A program made the translations under genes and the position numbers. Below, piece after piece: positions 23,637 to 34,950 of a stretch of 64,000 nucleotides of DNA. Below the pieces are notes generated by a model, which ran no database searches, was not told the DNA's origin, and worked only from the letters and a program-made list of their open reading frames with translations. The DNA is from Lyophyllum atratum (Eukaryota; Basidiomycota; Agaricomycetes; Agaricales; Lyophyllaceae), in the NCBI GenBank assembly GCA_014905825.1, contig JACGCN010000002.1, positions 1,426,001 to 1,490,000 on the forward strand, read 5' to 3'. The stretch's first letter is position 1, and each line of letters opens with the position of its first letter.

Positions 23637-23942
23637 TCATATGTAGGGAATACTAGTAGGGCAATAATAGCATCGTTCATTGGGTCTTATGCCCATGACT
23701 ATTTGCAGTGCGAGTTGAGGACCAAAGTTCGGTGTCTGACTCGGTGTTATCAAGTGTCAAGGGCAGACAGCTGGAATGCACCACTCTCCTCGCGATCTAG
23801 AAGCAAAGGCGACGGTGACCACATCCATGAACTGCCCCTCACGAGGATGATCTTGTCACAAATTAAGGATGTGCACCAATCATGAGATACGCAAACATAC
23901 CTGACGCTGATAGGAGCATAAGCATGCCTTGCATATAAAACT
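23637..23942. other. Convergent intergenic region
   Basis: About 300 bp between the stops of the Pro/Ser-rich gene and VMA21. It presumably holds both 3' ends. No gene or repeat is seen. Confidence 0.4.
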
Positions 23943-24339
23943 TCATTGATGCTTCTTAGTGTCCAGAGGAAGTTTCGTCGACGTGTCGGGAGCACTTGTT
24001 TTGTCCTCTAACACGGAAGATATGATATATGCGACAAGGACGAGGTTGGCTGAAACCACCGCTGTGATAGCTGCGTAGGTGGAATTCCCTGATATACGAC
24101 GGTCACGTCACCAGTATGAACGCAAGTTAGGAGTCCCACCATTCCAAAGATATTTCTGTGAAGCAAAGTAACCGGAGATGGGGACCAGACCAAGGGAGAT
24201 GCTGAACAGCACGAGTTTGATGAGCACGCTCCTGAATATACGAGGGCTTGAGATGCATTAGAAGAACGAGGCAAGCCACTTTTTACCTTGCTGCAGTGAG
24301 CTCTGTCGCTTTTCCAATAGCGACCTGTTCAGTCATCAT
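23943..24339 (-). CDS. VMA21: V-ATPase assembly integral membrane protein VMA21
   Basis: A small two-helix ER membrane chaperone for assembly of the V0 sector of the vacuolar ATPase. Three exons join cleanly: MMTEQVAIGKATELTAAR, then SVLIKLVLFSISLGLVPIS with GYFASQKYLWNG, then NSTYAAITAVVSANLVLVAYI. The tail is hydrophilic (DKTSAPDTSTKLPLDTKKHQ). The order of helix 1, YLWNGNSTYAAI and helix 2 is diagnostic. Two ATGs are adjacent (24339 and 24336) and either could start. The C-terminus has two lysines close to the end, as expected for ER retrieval. It is head to head with ALG8, 146 bp apart. Confidence 0.9.
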
Positions 24340-24485
24340 GAGTGGAGCCAAGAAATGTACTCAAAGTGCAAGTTCAGGTTGACGGAATTCCGAACTGAGA
24401 TGTACCTACGTCACGTGCAGTGGGTGGTGTCCTCCCTGCTTCCTTACCCCCACTACCTGTCCGACTAGACTACGGGTTGAATATC

Positions 24486-26825
24486 ATGGACGGAGATGAC
24501 CCTCACGTACTTCAAGCTCGACAAACCTCGGTTCCCAAATCATCGAATGCTCTACCAGAACACTCGGAAGAGGAAGCCACCTCCAAACAGCGGGCTTGGT
24601 TTCAGTGGGATGTGGAGACCTCCGAATGGGACATCCTGGTGCTCTCTACGTGTCTAAAACTTCTGCTATACCCGTCCTAGTAAGTCTGTTGGGATAAAGG
24701 CGCGAAGTTGTTGACCCTGTGCCAGTCGATCAACGGATTTTGAGGTTCATAGAAATTGGCTTGCCATCACCTATTCCCTTCCAATATCTAAGTGGTATTA
24801 CGACGTGAGTGAGCCCACAACCTCCCGTATAGAACTCTTTATATATTATCCCGCGGTATCCTCAGACTACGTCAGAATGGAGTGAGGATTGTTAATTTTT
24901 GCGTACCCTTCTGAGTTTGAGTTATGCCCCTTGACAGCCCTTGACTATCCGCCGTTTTTCGCCTATTTTGAAAAGCTCCTGTCAATCCCAGCCGCCTTGA
25001 TCGACCCAAAAATTGTGGACCTCAATAATCTCAATTACGACAGCTGGTCTGTCATTGCCTACCAGAGGACGACTGTCATTGTGACAGAGTTGGTCCTTGG
25101 AGCTGTTCTGCTCAGGTACATTCTCATAGGATCCATTCTGCTTGCTTATGTTGAAATTGATGGCCTTTCATCTAGATTCATTCGTGGCGCCGTAGATCCT
25201 CCCACCCAACGCATAATATCGGCCTCCCTCTTCCTCCATCCCGGATTTCTTATTATTGACCACATTCACTTCCAATATAATGGATTCATGTTCGGGATTC
25301 TTCTGTGGTCGATCCTGATGGCTCGTAATGTAAGTTTGCTTGCTGCAATATAACGCAAAAAAGGTTTAACCTGTTCTCAGGGAAACAAACTTGCTTGCGG
25401 CATACTATTTGCTGTGTTATTGAACTTGAAGCATATTTATATGTATCTAGCGGTACTGCTATATGTTATTCCCAATTACTACCACGCGCTGACATCTTAT
25501 CTCCAGCCTGCATATTTCATTTACCTCCTTCGGTCTTTCTGCTTGTCGCCATCAGGGCACTTGCACATTAAACATTTCCTATCTCTAGCCAACGCGGTCA
25601 TAGCGGTATTTGTGGTGTCTCTAGGACCATTCATTGTTATGGGGCAGATTCCACAGCTCCTTTCCCGTCTCTTCCCCTTTACGAGAGGCCTCAATCACGC
25701 ATACTGGGCTCCAAACGCATGGGCATTAGTCACCGCTGCCGATCGAGTGCTGCTTCGATGTAGGTATTCTAAATATGCCCGAGACAGTTTGACGGACCCT
25801 TCGCAGATGCAAAGCACACAGGTGCGGATGTCGTCATCAACCCGTCTGGCGTGGCTTCGACGTCTCGAGGACTTGTGGGCGACACAGTCTTTGCTGTCCT
25901 ACCGAACATCAAACCTATCCATACATTCGTTATCACAATTTTATTCCAGTCTGTGAGTACTTCCAGCGAGATGGCACAGACCTATGCTCACAATTTTCAC
26001 AGATATGGCTCTTCAAACTTTGGCGCAATCCAACATATAAATCCTTCCTGACCGCTCTAACGCTTTGCGGATATACCTCATTTTTGTTTGGTTGGCATGT
26101 GCATGAGAAGGCTGTTTTGCTGGTCCTGGTGCCCCTGAGGTGAATAAGCTTTCTTAAGCCCCCAATGCGTTTCCTAATGAGATCTGCCACTAGTCTGCTC
26201 GCTGCTGAAAGACAAGCTTACTTTAGGACATTCATAATTATCAGTGTTGCTGGCATCTTTTCTCTTTTCCCGCTTATCTTCACGCCAGGAGGTGTGCTCT
26301 CCCGTTCTCGCAAGATACGCTTTTTCTCTGACAGTCCTCGATCCACATAGAGTCGATTGTCAAAGTCGTGTATTCTGTTCTTTGGATCCTACTTGTCAAC
26401 GCATTATTGTCCCGCCGTGTCTATGAGTAAGTCCAGCTTGTTTTATCGGAATCGCTTCTATGTCCACATGCTCATCGAATGCGCATAGATTTCCCAAGTC
26501 GCTGCCATATGTGATCCTAGATGGCTTCGAGAAAATTTACTTGGCAGGTTTCCCCTTGCTCCTCGCCTTCGTCAGCCTTTTCCCCGCACTGGTAGATCGC
26601 CAACGGATCACGGCGAACATATGTATACCATCTGGCGAGTTCTCATGTCCCAATCCCGATGTCATACAAGGGACGGAAGGATCCCGTTTGGCGGCAATGG
26701 AGTTCTTGCCTCTTATGTTGACCAGTGTGTATTGTGCTGTCGGACTGGTATGGGGTTTCCTGAGATTGATGTTTATTTACCTGCACGAGACAACATATCA
26801 AGGCCAACTGAATGGGCTTGGGTAG
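24486..26825 (+). CDS. ALG8: ALG8 alpha-1,3-glucosyltransferase (GT57)
   Basis: An ER multi-span enzyme that adds the second glucose to the dolichol-linked N-glycan precursor, using dolichyl-phosphate glucose. After ATG 24486, a hydrophilic tail and first helix lead to [25 protein letters not shown] and [17 protein letters not shown]. These are the conserved lumenal loops of the ALG6/ALG8 family, and [11 protein letters not shown] distinguishes ALG8 from ALG6. Further matches are [22 protein letters not shown] and [11 protein letters not shown], then the C-terminal hydrophobic [23 protein letters not shown]. It ends NGLG at 26825. Several short introns are present and I did not resolve every one in the 25,750-26,450 part. 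It shares an upstream region with VMA21. Confidence 0.9.
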
Positions 26826-26899
26826 CTACAAATTTGACATGAATGCATGATGGTATTGGCGAATATAGTATTACATGTTATCGTTGTTGAGTCGACAAG

Positions 26900-28760
26900 T
26901 TATTTCTTGGCGATGTGAACGACTGCACAGGGGAATCAATCAATCAGGATGTAATAGACAGAAGAAGACGTTTGGCGTACCATCCTCATCATCCAAGACA
27001 TGATCCAGGCCAACTTTTTGTCCACGTGAGTGTTTGGCACTAGCCCCCCACACGACAGAACTGAGGAAGCGACAAGCTAAGTATGAGTTCCAGTGAGCCG
27101 ACATTCGCGGACTTACTATTTCATCTGTTTTGCAATTTCCTTGTGAATGTTATTACAGAAATCTTCGATGGTACATTTACCCCGCCGAAGCACAACGGGT
27201 TGCGAGTAATCTGGAGCCAGACCCCGAGGTTTTGTATAAACGCGTACAAGGTCCAGTGTTTGCCACATTTTGTCGATCAGTTCGTCGATATTGAGCCATT
27301 CACGGGACGATATCGGAACAGACATAGGGATTTTGTACCTGTATGAAGGTCATGGTCGTAGAACTATGATTGTCGAAAGAGGACTTACAGGAGATCGAGT
27401 TCCTCTATTGAAATCGCATCGATCTGTAAGTAATGTTCAGTATATTGAATTGTCCATTGGACAACTATTGTACCTTATTCAGAACCTTTATCGACAGACC
27501 ACCCGATTATTACATATCAAAGAGAGTTATTGGGATGATACTCACATATAGTGCTGGAATATAAACTCTGGAATGGGATGTTCAGGAGAAATTCTCTCTG
27601 GAGGACGATCGCTGCTAACCTGTTCCCTTCCACCACATCCACTAGATCATCAGCTGTGGCGCCAGGTTCCCGAATAGCAACATCTGCGTTACTGATTTTG
27701 TACTCGCTTAGAACAGCCTTGATTTCATCGTGGTCGATGTTGGTTAGGGGTACTGTGTTGGTGATCGCAATTCCACCCTTTTCTTTTTTTCGTACGAGAA
27801 TGGCTGGCGGCTTTTTGTTCAACCTGATGCCAAATCCTTCAAGCTCAGATTCGATAACCTTCTTGTCTCCGAGTGGCTTGAGAACATCGAGGACGATGAA
27901 AATAAGGTTGCATGTACGAGCGACTAGGGTTAATTGTTAGTTGAGTCTCGTGGTTCCGACCAAAGGTGACGGGCGTCCATACCAGCAATAACTACAAGCA
28001 AGGTTCAAAACTCGTGACATTTTTTCGGCCGGGGAGTACGGGACATACCTTGGCGACCTCTACCCCTACCATCATTAGCACCCTCAATGATACCAGCTGG
28101 GATGTGTCATTCAGAAAACTTCAAAGTGAGTCGCCGAAGGTGACATACGAAGATCCAGGATCTGGATGGGCGCGCCATGTACTTTGACGGTCCCTGGCAC
28201 TGTCGTTAGAGTGGTGAAATCGATCTCAGATGTTTCCGAATGTGTTCCCGTGAGTTTGGACATGAGCGTGGACTGGGTGATTGATGAGACCGGGACAAGG
28301 TATCACGGCCATGATACAGACCTTTCCCACTGAAGGGAAGCCAACAAATCCGACCGATGCTATACCGGTTCTGTAAATTTTTGGTTAGGCACTTTTGCGA
28401 TGCGAGTGGTAGCGTACTTACCTCGCGACATCGAAACCCAGGCCGCCACCTCCGCCACCGCTCCCAGTCGACGGCGAAATGAGCTCTCGCCTGAGCTTGG
28501 CGATTTTAGCTTTGAGCTGACCAAGATGGTAGCTCGTGGCCTTATTTTTTTGGGCTAGAAGCAAGAGGTGAGGTGCAAGCTCCAGGTAATATCAGTCTGA
28601 GGAAAACAGTACTTTTGGCCTAAGGAAGAGTTAGAAGGTTAGAAGTACGAGACAATGAAGGGTCGCACCATCTCATCTTCGATTTCCTAAACTTCATTAA
28701 GCATCAAGAGGCAGACAATGGAAAGATTGAACCTACCTTTATTTTCTGGATGGTGGTCAT
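26900..28760 (-). CDS. RBG1: DRG1/Rbg1-family translation-associated GTPase
   Basis: A ribosome-associated OBG-type GTPase (Rbg1/DRG1) that helps stalled translation together with Tma46/DFRP1. Spliced motifs in order: [12 protein letters not shown]1 [16 protein letters not shown] (intron between K and S), [18 protein letters not shown] (G3), a C-terminal insertion with [34 protein letters not shown] (G4 NKID), and [18 protein letters not shown]. The TGS domain follows with [25 protein letters not shown] and [24 protein letters not shown]. It stops at 26900-26902 after AKK. G4 is spread over three exons, and the middle one (27474-27485) is only 12 nt, coding VLNK. ATG 28760 gives MTTIQKIK. It is head to head with the KCH gene, 294 bp apart. 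Confidence 0.95.
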
Positions 28761-29054
28761 TGTTGCTGTAGTGGAAATAGATTATCGGGGTTTGCCGAAG
28801 GCGATCAATGCTGTTGTCTGGCAGCTTGGCGATGCTTCCACTTTGTTGCACTCCGACTTCCCTCACCGTCGACCTTCCCGCCTCTCCTTCCTTCAAGTCC
28901 CTCACGCCGTTCTCGCCATCAACTACGTTAGCTAGCTCAATAGCTGCCCGCTCTTTCAGCAAACCATCCTTCGACAATCTATGCGACTGGCTGGTTCTGG
29001 TCCTTAACCTCGTCCCCGACATCCATCTTTTACTCTCCAAGCCGATTTACCAAC

Positions 29055-31038
29055 ATGTGCGGTGGTACTAAGTGGAAGCGTGAGGTCGTCGCCGATCACA
29101 AGGTAATCATTCATGCTGGCACGCACATACTCATGGCTGACAATATTGCTGTGCTATAGTTCGACTTTGTCGACACGCGAGAGTTCACTGACAACGGCTT
29201 CGCCATGCGAATGAAGTATGTTCTCTATACCTCAACGGACTATCCATCTTAATTGGCTGCCAGATACCTTTGGCTATATATCATCGTCCTCAAGTCCTTC
29301 CTAGTCTACATCCTCGATATTTTCTCAGCGGTAACCATGTTGTCCACGGAAGCTTGGTCGAACGAAATCTTCAATCAGTGCAAAGACTTGGATGGATGCA
29401 TCTTTATTCCCTTCATGACTGGTAGGTGGTTGTTCGTTGGCTGCATCATCTTTTCTTTCCTTCTGGTACGTAATCACTATCTGGCTGTACTTCTAGCAAC
29501 TCATGGTATTACAGCTGGCATACGAGGCTCGGAAAACGAAGAAGATCATCGCCAGCAGGGACATATCATACGCTTTTACCAACGTCATGGCCAATCACTA
29601 TTACTCCCTTCGTGAGTCAATCTTTGTTCCTGTTGTAGAGTATCACTGGCTCATGCATTCATAGGTTCCTATGATCATTTTTGCTTTTTTGATCATATCA
29701 GCAACTCTACAAAGACTAGCGATGACTTTGCGTTCTTCGTCTTCTTCACTTTCAAAAGTTTGTTGCCAATCAATCCTCCATATTTGCGACGTACTCAACA
29801 ATACTAGGTTGGAAGCAAGTTTTGTTGGCGGACGCACCACGCCAGAGCATCAATGCCCTGACTCTTTATGCCATCTATCTTGTTAAGCGTAAAAACCCAG
29901 GAAAGTGGTACGAAATTGGGAAATGGTTTGCGAATAACAAGAGCTTGTCGACGTCGCTTTTGACTGTGACGACATTCCTTACTGTCCTGGTCTTTGCCGG
30001 TTCCCTGCTCCTTCTGATTGCCGCTGGCATCTGCTACATTCCTCTGCTATGTCGGATTCAAGGCAACCTGAAGGTTTGAAATGCTGTTACGGGAGAGACT
30101 CGTCGCTAACTAGTTGTCGACAATAGGAATACTGCTGTCACAAAGTGGACAAGGTAAACTGATGTTTTGCTGCATAGTGTTGATAGCCCACTGATTTTTA
30201 TTTGCCTCTCCAGCGCATCGACGCTGTTATCAAGCGCAGACAAAAGCAACGCCTCGCAGACGCAGCCAAGCTTGCTCAGAAAGAGGCACAGGGTGATTTC
30301 TCTCACTTGAAGAATAAGAAAGGACAAATGATTGCCAAACCGCTCCCGCAACCGACCCTACCGAACCTTTCCGTCGACGATGATTTCGACGACAATGTGT
30401 CGATCAATACTCGTGCCCCGGCGCCGAGCACCTATACCCAAGACTACTATCATTACAATTCTGACAAGAACTCGATCATGACCGGAGACTACCCTCCACC
30501 AATGCCTGCCTATAACCCATACTCCATGCATCAACCCACCGGTTCCTACGCACATTTCCAATCATCATCAGCTTCTTTCACTCAAGAAGACTCTCCATAT
30601 CAGAACCACCAAATGTACGAAGACGATAACGATAGCACTGCCCATCTTACTGCTGCAGCTGCTCCATATTTCCAGCAATCTCCTGTTGAGCGGTCAAGAT
30701 CTGCTGGCATTCCGTACGGCCATCCTGGACCAGGCGGTGGTGGTGGTGGTAACATGTACAGCCCGCATGACGTTTACGAGGGCCGGGCTGCCCCTAATCC
30801 AACACGTTCACCGGCGAATGGGCTGGCGTACGATGATGCATCCGAATATTCTAGGGGCTCCCTACCTGGGTACCCTGGGTACAACTCGCACTCCTCCGAG
30901 AACCCCTACGCAGGCTATTCAAGTAATCCCGCTACACCTCAAGGCGGGAATCTGCATCAGCAGCCTCAGAGAGGGCGCGGGTATGACGAGGAGGGTGGTG
31001 GCGGCGGCGGCGGTGGCGGGTACTCGCACGCCATGTAG
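29055..31038 (+). CDS. KCH1: KCH/Prm6-family low-affinity potassium transporter
   Basis: A fungal plasma-membrane K+ influx protein of the KCH family, needed in yeast for calcium signalling during mating and stress. ATG 29055 gives MCGGTKWKREVVADHK-FDFVDTREF, the conserved N-terminal signature. Hydrophobic segments follow: YLWLYIIVLKSFLVYILDIFSAV, WLFVGCIIFSFLL, and later LLTVTTFLTVLVFAG with SLLLLIAAGICYIPLL. Between them lies LAYEARKTKKIIASRDISYAF. RIQGNLKEYCCHKVDKRID leads into a basic helix and a long disordered cytosolic tail rich in Pro, Ser, Tyr and Asn, with two glycine runs near 30733 and 31000. The tail reaches 31038. Introns are short GT-AG. Confidence 0.88.
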
Positions 31039-31340
31039 ACTGGGTCTTTTCGCTCTCTTTCACTTTTTCTTTGTTTTTGTTCGCCCGGAACTATTTCATT
31101 TATATCTTCCTTCTCAAAGTCATTTGACTGGTTACCCTACGGGTGCCACATGTACAACAGATACAGTATTATTTGGCTATAGACTGCAGTTCAGAGCAAA
31201 ACAACATCTATTCTCCTTCTGTGAAAGCAATTCATCGATCATAAGGTACAACATAAATATAACTTGACCAACCCCATAATCCCAACCGTTTGGGAACTCC
31301 ATAGATACACGCTGTCCATGTATGAGGCCCGGGGCTAAAT

Positions 31341-32256
31341 TCAGGTGACTTTGCTCCACACTATTAGACCGATGAGTAGGACAAGGATGAATATGATGGC
31401 GGCCGTGACGACTCGTTGCTTGTACATCCTAGACAACACAGAGTCAGAAAAACCTATCGAGGTGGGATTACTGATGTCCCGAAAATTAGGGAATATCACG
31501 AACTGTCTTATCATCTTCTTCAGTGTATTTGAAGCGCGGTCTATCGAAGAATCCGCGGTGTGTAACTGGACGGTGTTAGAGCTAGCACGGCTATATGCAT
31601 GGTAACTACAGGTGCGTACTGTGTTGCGTGCGTTCTGTATCTGTTCCCGTTGCGTCTGGAGGTTCATCAAGATGTCCGCGCCTTGGTTTTCAGTCTCCAA
31701 TGCAAGTCGTTGAGATTCTTGCAGTCGTCTAGAGCCATCTTCAAGGCGAGATGTCCCTGCTAACAGCCGTGCGCGATCGTTATTCGTTCCGTAGGGGTCG
31801 TCAGACGTTGTAAATGGCTGTGTTGATGATGAGAGCAGGTCCGAGCGAGCGGCCTGAGCACGCTGCTCCTTGAGAAGTTTCTTGTATCGTGCTAAGTCTG
31901 CCTTTGCTGTGCGTAGGCGCGTGTGATATCCTGCACGGATAGACTGGGGTATCCCTTGAATTTCTATTTCCATTTGCGAGACCTTGGCGAGGAGGTTCCG
32001 TCAGCAACATATTAGGCGTAGGGAATGTGCGGTACCATTTCATCCGCTTCGTCCAGCTCCATGTCTACCCGTCTTAGGGTGGCCTTTCGTTCTTCTGCGA
32101 TGGAGTAGGTCAAGATCCTCGCTTCGACGAGTCCACCTACTCACCACCGCGCTCATTACCGCTGTCCTCTCCTTCCAGCTTCTTCCCGATTGTGCCAATG
32201 AACTGCTGAAAGTCTTGCTCATAAGATTCAAAAAGTGCTGTCGGTGCACTGTTCAT
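31341..32256 (-). CDS. VTI1: VTI1 Qb-SNARE
   Basis: A tail-anchored Qb-SNARE for Golgi-to-endosome and vacuole fusion. ATG 32256 starts MNSAPTALFESYEQDFQQFI, typical of the N-terminal three-helix domain. Then come EERKATLRRVDMELDEADE and QMEIEIQGIPQSIR. The SNARE core has RRLQESQRLALETENQGADI, and NLQTQREQI holds the zero-layer glutamine. An intron beginning GTAGTT joins NTVRT to SDSSIDRASNTLKKMIR, and another joins to MYKQRVVTAAIIFILVLLIG, the C-terminal membrane anchor, ending SKVT at 31341. Everything is in frame. It is head to head with EMC3, 144 bp apart. Confidence 0.92.
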
Positions 32257-32400
32257 TATGGAGTTGTAGATGAAGAAATTGCGTTCCACCAGGGAGATAA
32301 TGTGTTGAACAGGAGACAAGTGACGCAGACCTGTGCAAGGCCAGCGCAGGTTGTCGCGTCTCGTCCCAATTTGGACAGTCCGTCCCATTCACTCACCGCC

Positions 32401-33480
32401 ATGTCAAGTTCTACGTTCGTCTAGCTCTCTCGTTCAATACTCTGCATATCAGTCTGACTTACGTTAAAAGGGTCTCGTTGTATCTGGACCCCCAGATTCG
32501 TGACTGGGTCCTTTTCCCAATCACTCTGGTGATGGTACGTGTTCACTCTACAATAAGCGCAACGTTCAGGTCAGCTAATGCCCATGCTAGATCCTAGTAG
32601 GGATTCTACGACATTATGTAGTTCTCCTCCTCCAGAGTTCCCCCAAAAAACAAACTCGAGAGGCAATCCGCGAACAGTGGGTATTCTACACCTGCCAGAC
32701 GTTTTTGACCGACCTGAACACCTAGACGAGCCCTTGTGCGGTCACAAATACTTCGCGCTACGGCTTCGAACTCGCCTGCCCCGCCAAAGTTCTACACGTC
32801 TATCTCACGACATCTCTCCCAGGCATTTGCAGTAGGAACCTATCTTAAAGACGGCCCACCAAAGGGTGATGCCCCCGCCCCCCCACCGAACCCGATGGAC
32901 CCTGCCGCCATGGACGGTATGATGGCTGGTATGAAGACCCAGATGGTGATGATGGTGCCGCAGATGGTGATAATGGGCTGGATCAATTTTTTCTTTCAAG
33001 GCTTTGTTCTTAGTGCGTATTCTTCGTCCGATATCCAGTCATTACTGACCCACGCATATCTGCGCAGTCAAGCTGCCATTCCCTCTGACCCTCGGATTCA
33101 AATCTATGCTACAGCGTGGCATCGAAACTCCTGACATGGACGTGCGATGGGTATCCTCCTTGTCATGGTATTTCCTCAACTTCTTTGGTCTGAATGGTCT
33201 TTACCGTCTCATTCTTGGTGGAGATAACTGTGAGCATTCAGATTTTGTTATGCTCCTATGGCTCTAAACATACTACAACGTAGCCGCCGATTCTTCGCGT
33301 GATATGACCGCGTCTCCGTTTGCCGGTGCTGGCGCTGCTCCGGCTGGGCCCCAGGACTTTAACAAGTTATTCAAGGCAGAGAGGGATAATCTTGAATTTT
33401 CGGAAGGCCTATACTCCTGGGTAGGTGCGGATGTCGAGGAAAGAGTACTACGCAAGTATGGAAAATTACCACCTACTTAA
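32401..33480 (+). CDS. EMC3: ER membrane protein complex subunit 3
   Basis: The Oxa1/YidC-like core subunit of the EMC insertase that places tail-anchored and multipass proteins in the ER. The spliced N-terminus reads [37 protein letters not shown], then [70 protein letters not shown] and a substrate-groove helix follow. [40 protein letters not shown] and a C-terminal [15 protein letters not shown] complete it, stop at 33478-33480. The first exon codes only four to five residues, and the acceptor AAAAG before GGTCTCG is the only one that avoids an upstream stop. The [11 protein letters not shown] signature is diagnostic. Confidence 0.92.
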
Positions 33481-33754
33481 TAGATGATATTTAGTTCAAC
33501 CTTCGCTGCCATTCAATGGTTGCACACATTCGACATAGGTACACTAAATACATACAAATTAATGTGCTGGTGGGTCGTTTACAGGTAGGTCAACCAGATA
33601 CCACCAGCATTGCTTTTCGTGCGAGTTCAGACGAGGGAGACTGGTGGAAAGAGACGAAAAGGTATAACTGGTAAGGTGTGAACGATGGCCGGGCAAGTTT
33701 AAGCCTCCCAGTGAACAGGTGACCAGCAGATTGCAGAACGCAGAGTATTCGTGA

Positions 33755-34594
33755 TTATACTAGGCCGTCGTACAGAGATAGTGCCTGTCATAGAATAAGC
33801 GTGAGGTTGACTCGTATCACCAACCTACCCACCTGAACGATCGTCGGATCTTGCTTGCTACCCTCGACAAACTCTTCGTATGTCAACTTTGCATCCTTAT
33901 CCTTGTCCATATTACTGAAGATCTTGTCGACGCGCTGGATACGCAACGTGATGAGTGGAGTAGATATTAGCGCCCAGCCTTTGGACCGACCTTTTCAGGA
34001 GTGTCCTCATCTGAGGGTAGTTTGACCATCTCGCCCGTCATCTTGTATATCGACTGCACTATCTGCAGCATTTCGTCATATGTGATCGTTCCGTCCTTGT
34101 CAATATCGTATAGCTGGAACGCCCCTGAGTACATGATCGAAGGGTAAGCGGAGGCGAAAGCGCTTAGAATGAGAAGGACGTACACTTGAGCTTTTCCTCT
34201 AACCGGCCGCGACTGGTGACGCTGAGGGCACATATGAACTCTTTGAAGTCGATGGTTCCATTCTTGTTCTCGTCGAAGACGTTGAAGACATAATCGGCGA
34301 AGTCAGCAGGGTCGCCGAAGGGGAAGAACTGCTTGTATATCCTGCTAAACTCCTCCTTGTCGAGATGGCCAGATGGACAGTCCTTACGGAAGCCCTTGTA
34401 CCTACAATTCGAGTTCAGCGCTGTGATTTGTAGAGTACAATAAGAGATGAACCATTGTTGTAGCTCCTTCTTATCGACTGAAAGAGTGCTGTTGGTAAAT
34501 CGGCGGGCAGAGGGAGGTGAGGTCACGCACAATAAGTGTTCTTCTGGAGGTCAGCGAGCTGTTCTGGCGAGAGTTTGCTTTGCGATTTGCCCAT
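33755..34594 (-). CDS. FRQ1: Neuronal calcium sensor-1 homologue (Frq1)
   Basis: A myristoylated EF-hand calcium sensor that activates phosphatidylinositol 4-kinase Pik1 at the Golgi. ATG 34594 gives [21 protein letters not shown], with Gly2 and Ser6 suitable for N-myristoylation. The chain continues [26 protein letters not shown], where EF1 is degenerate with CPSG as in all NCS proteins. The other EF-hands are [13 protein letters not shown] (EF2), [13 protein letters not shown] (EF3) and [13 protein letters not shown] (EF4, with Ala instead of Gly at loop position 6). It ends with [16 protein letters not shown] at 33755. At least five short introns are present. The divergent neighbour starts about 360 bp away. 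Confidence 0.94.
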
Positions 34595-34950
34595 GCTGGA
34601 GGAAAGAGAGCAGAGAAGACAATCACCTCATCGGGGAGGACATGTGCAAGATCCCGAAGGCTGTACAGCGATCATAGATTACATTAGGACGCTCCTCACA
34701 ATCTGCTTGCCCAGATAATCTGGGCATCTCCGCAATCTGGAAGAGAACCCTTGCGGACATCTATCAATTGGGCATCTGTTGCCATCTTAGGTGACTTGGG
34801 TCATGCAGCGTGGTCGTTGTCGGGCATGAGGAGCGACTAAAGTAGTTTGCGTTAGCCAACTCGTGGCCCTGGTGAGCATATAAGAACTTGCATATCAGCT
34901 GCGGTCCAGTAGACACAATCCCCCAGCCCCCATCTTCGTCTGTTAGAGTC

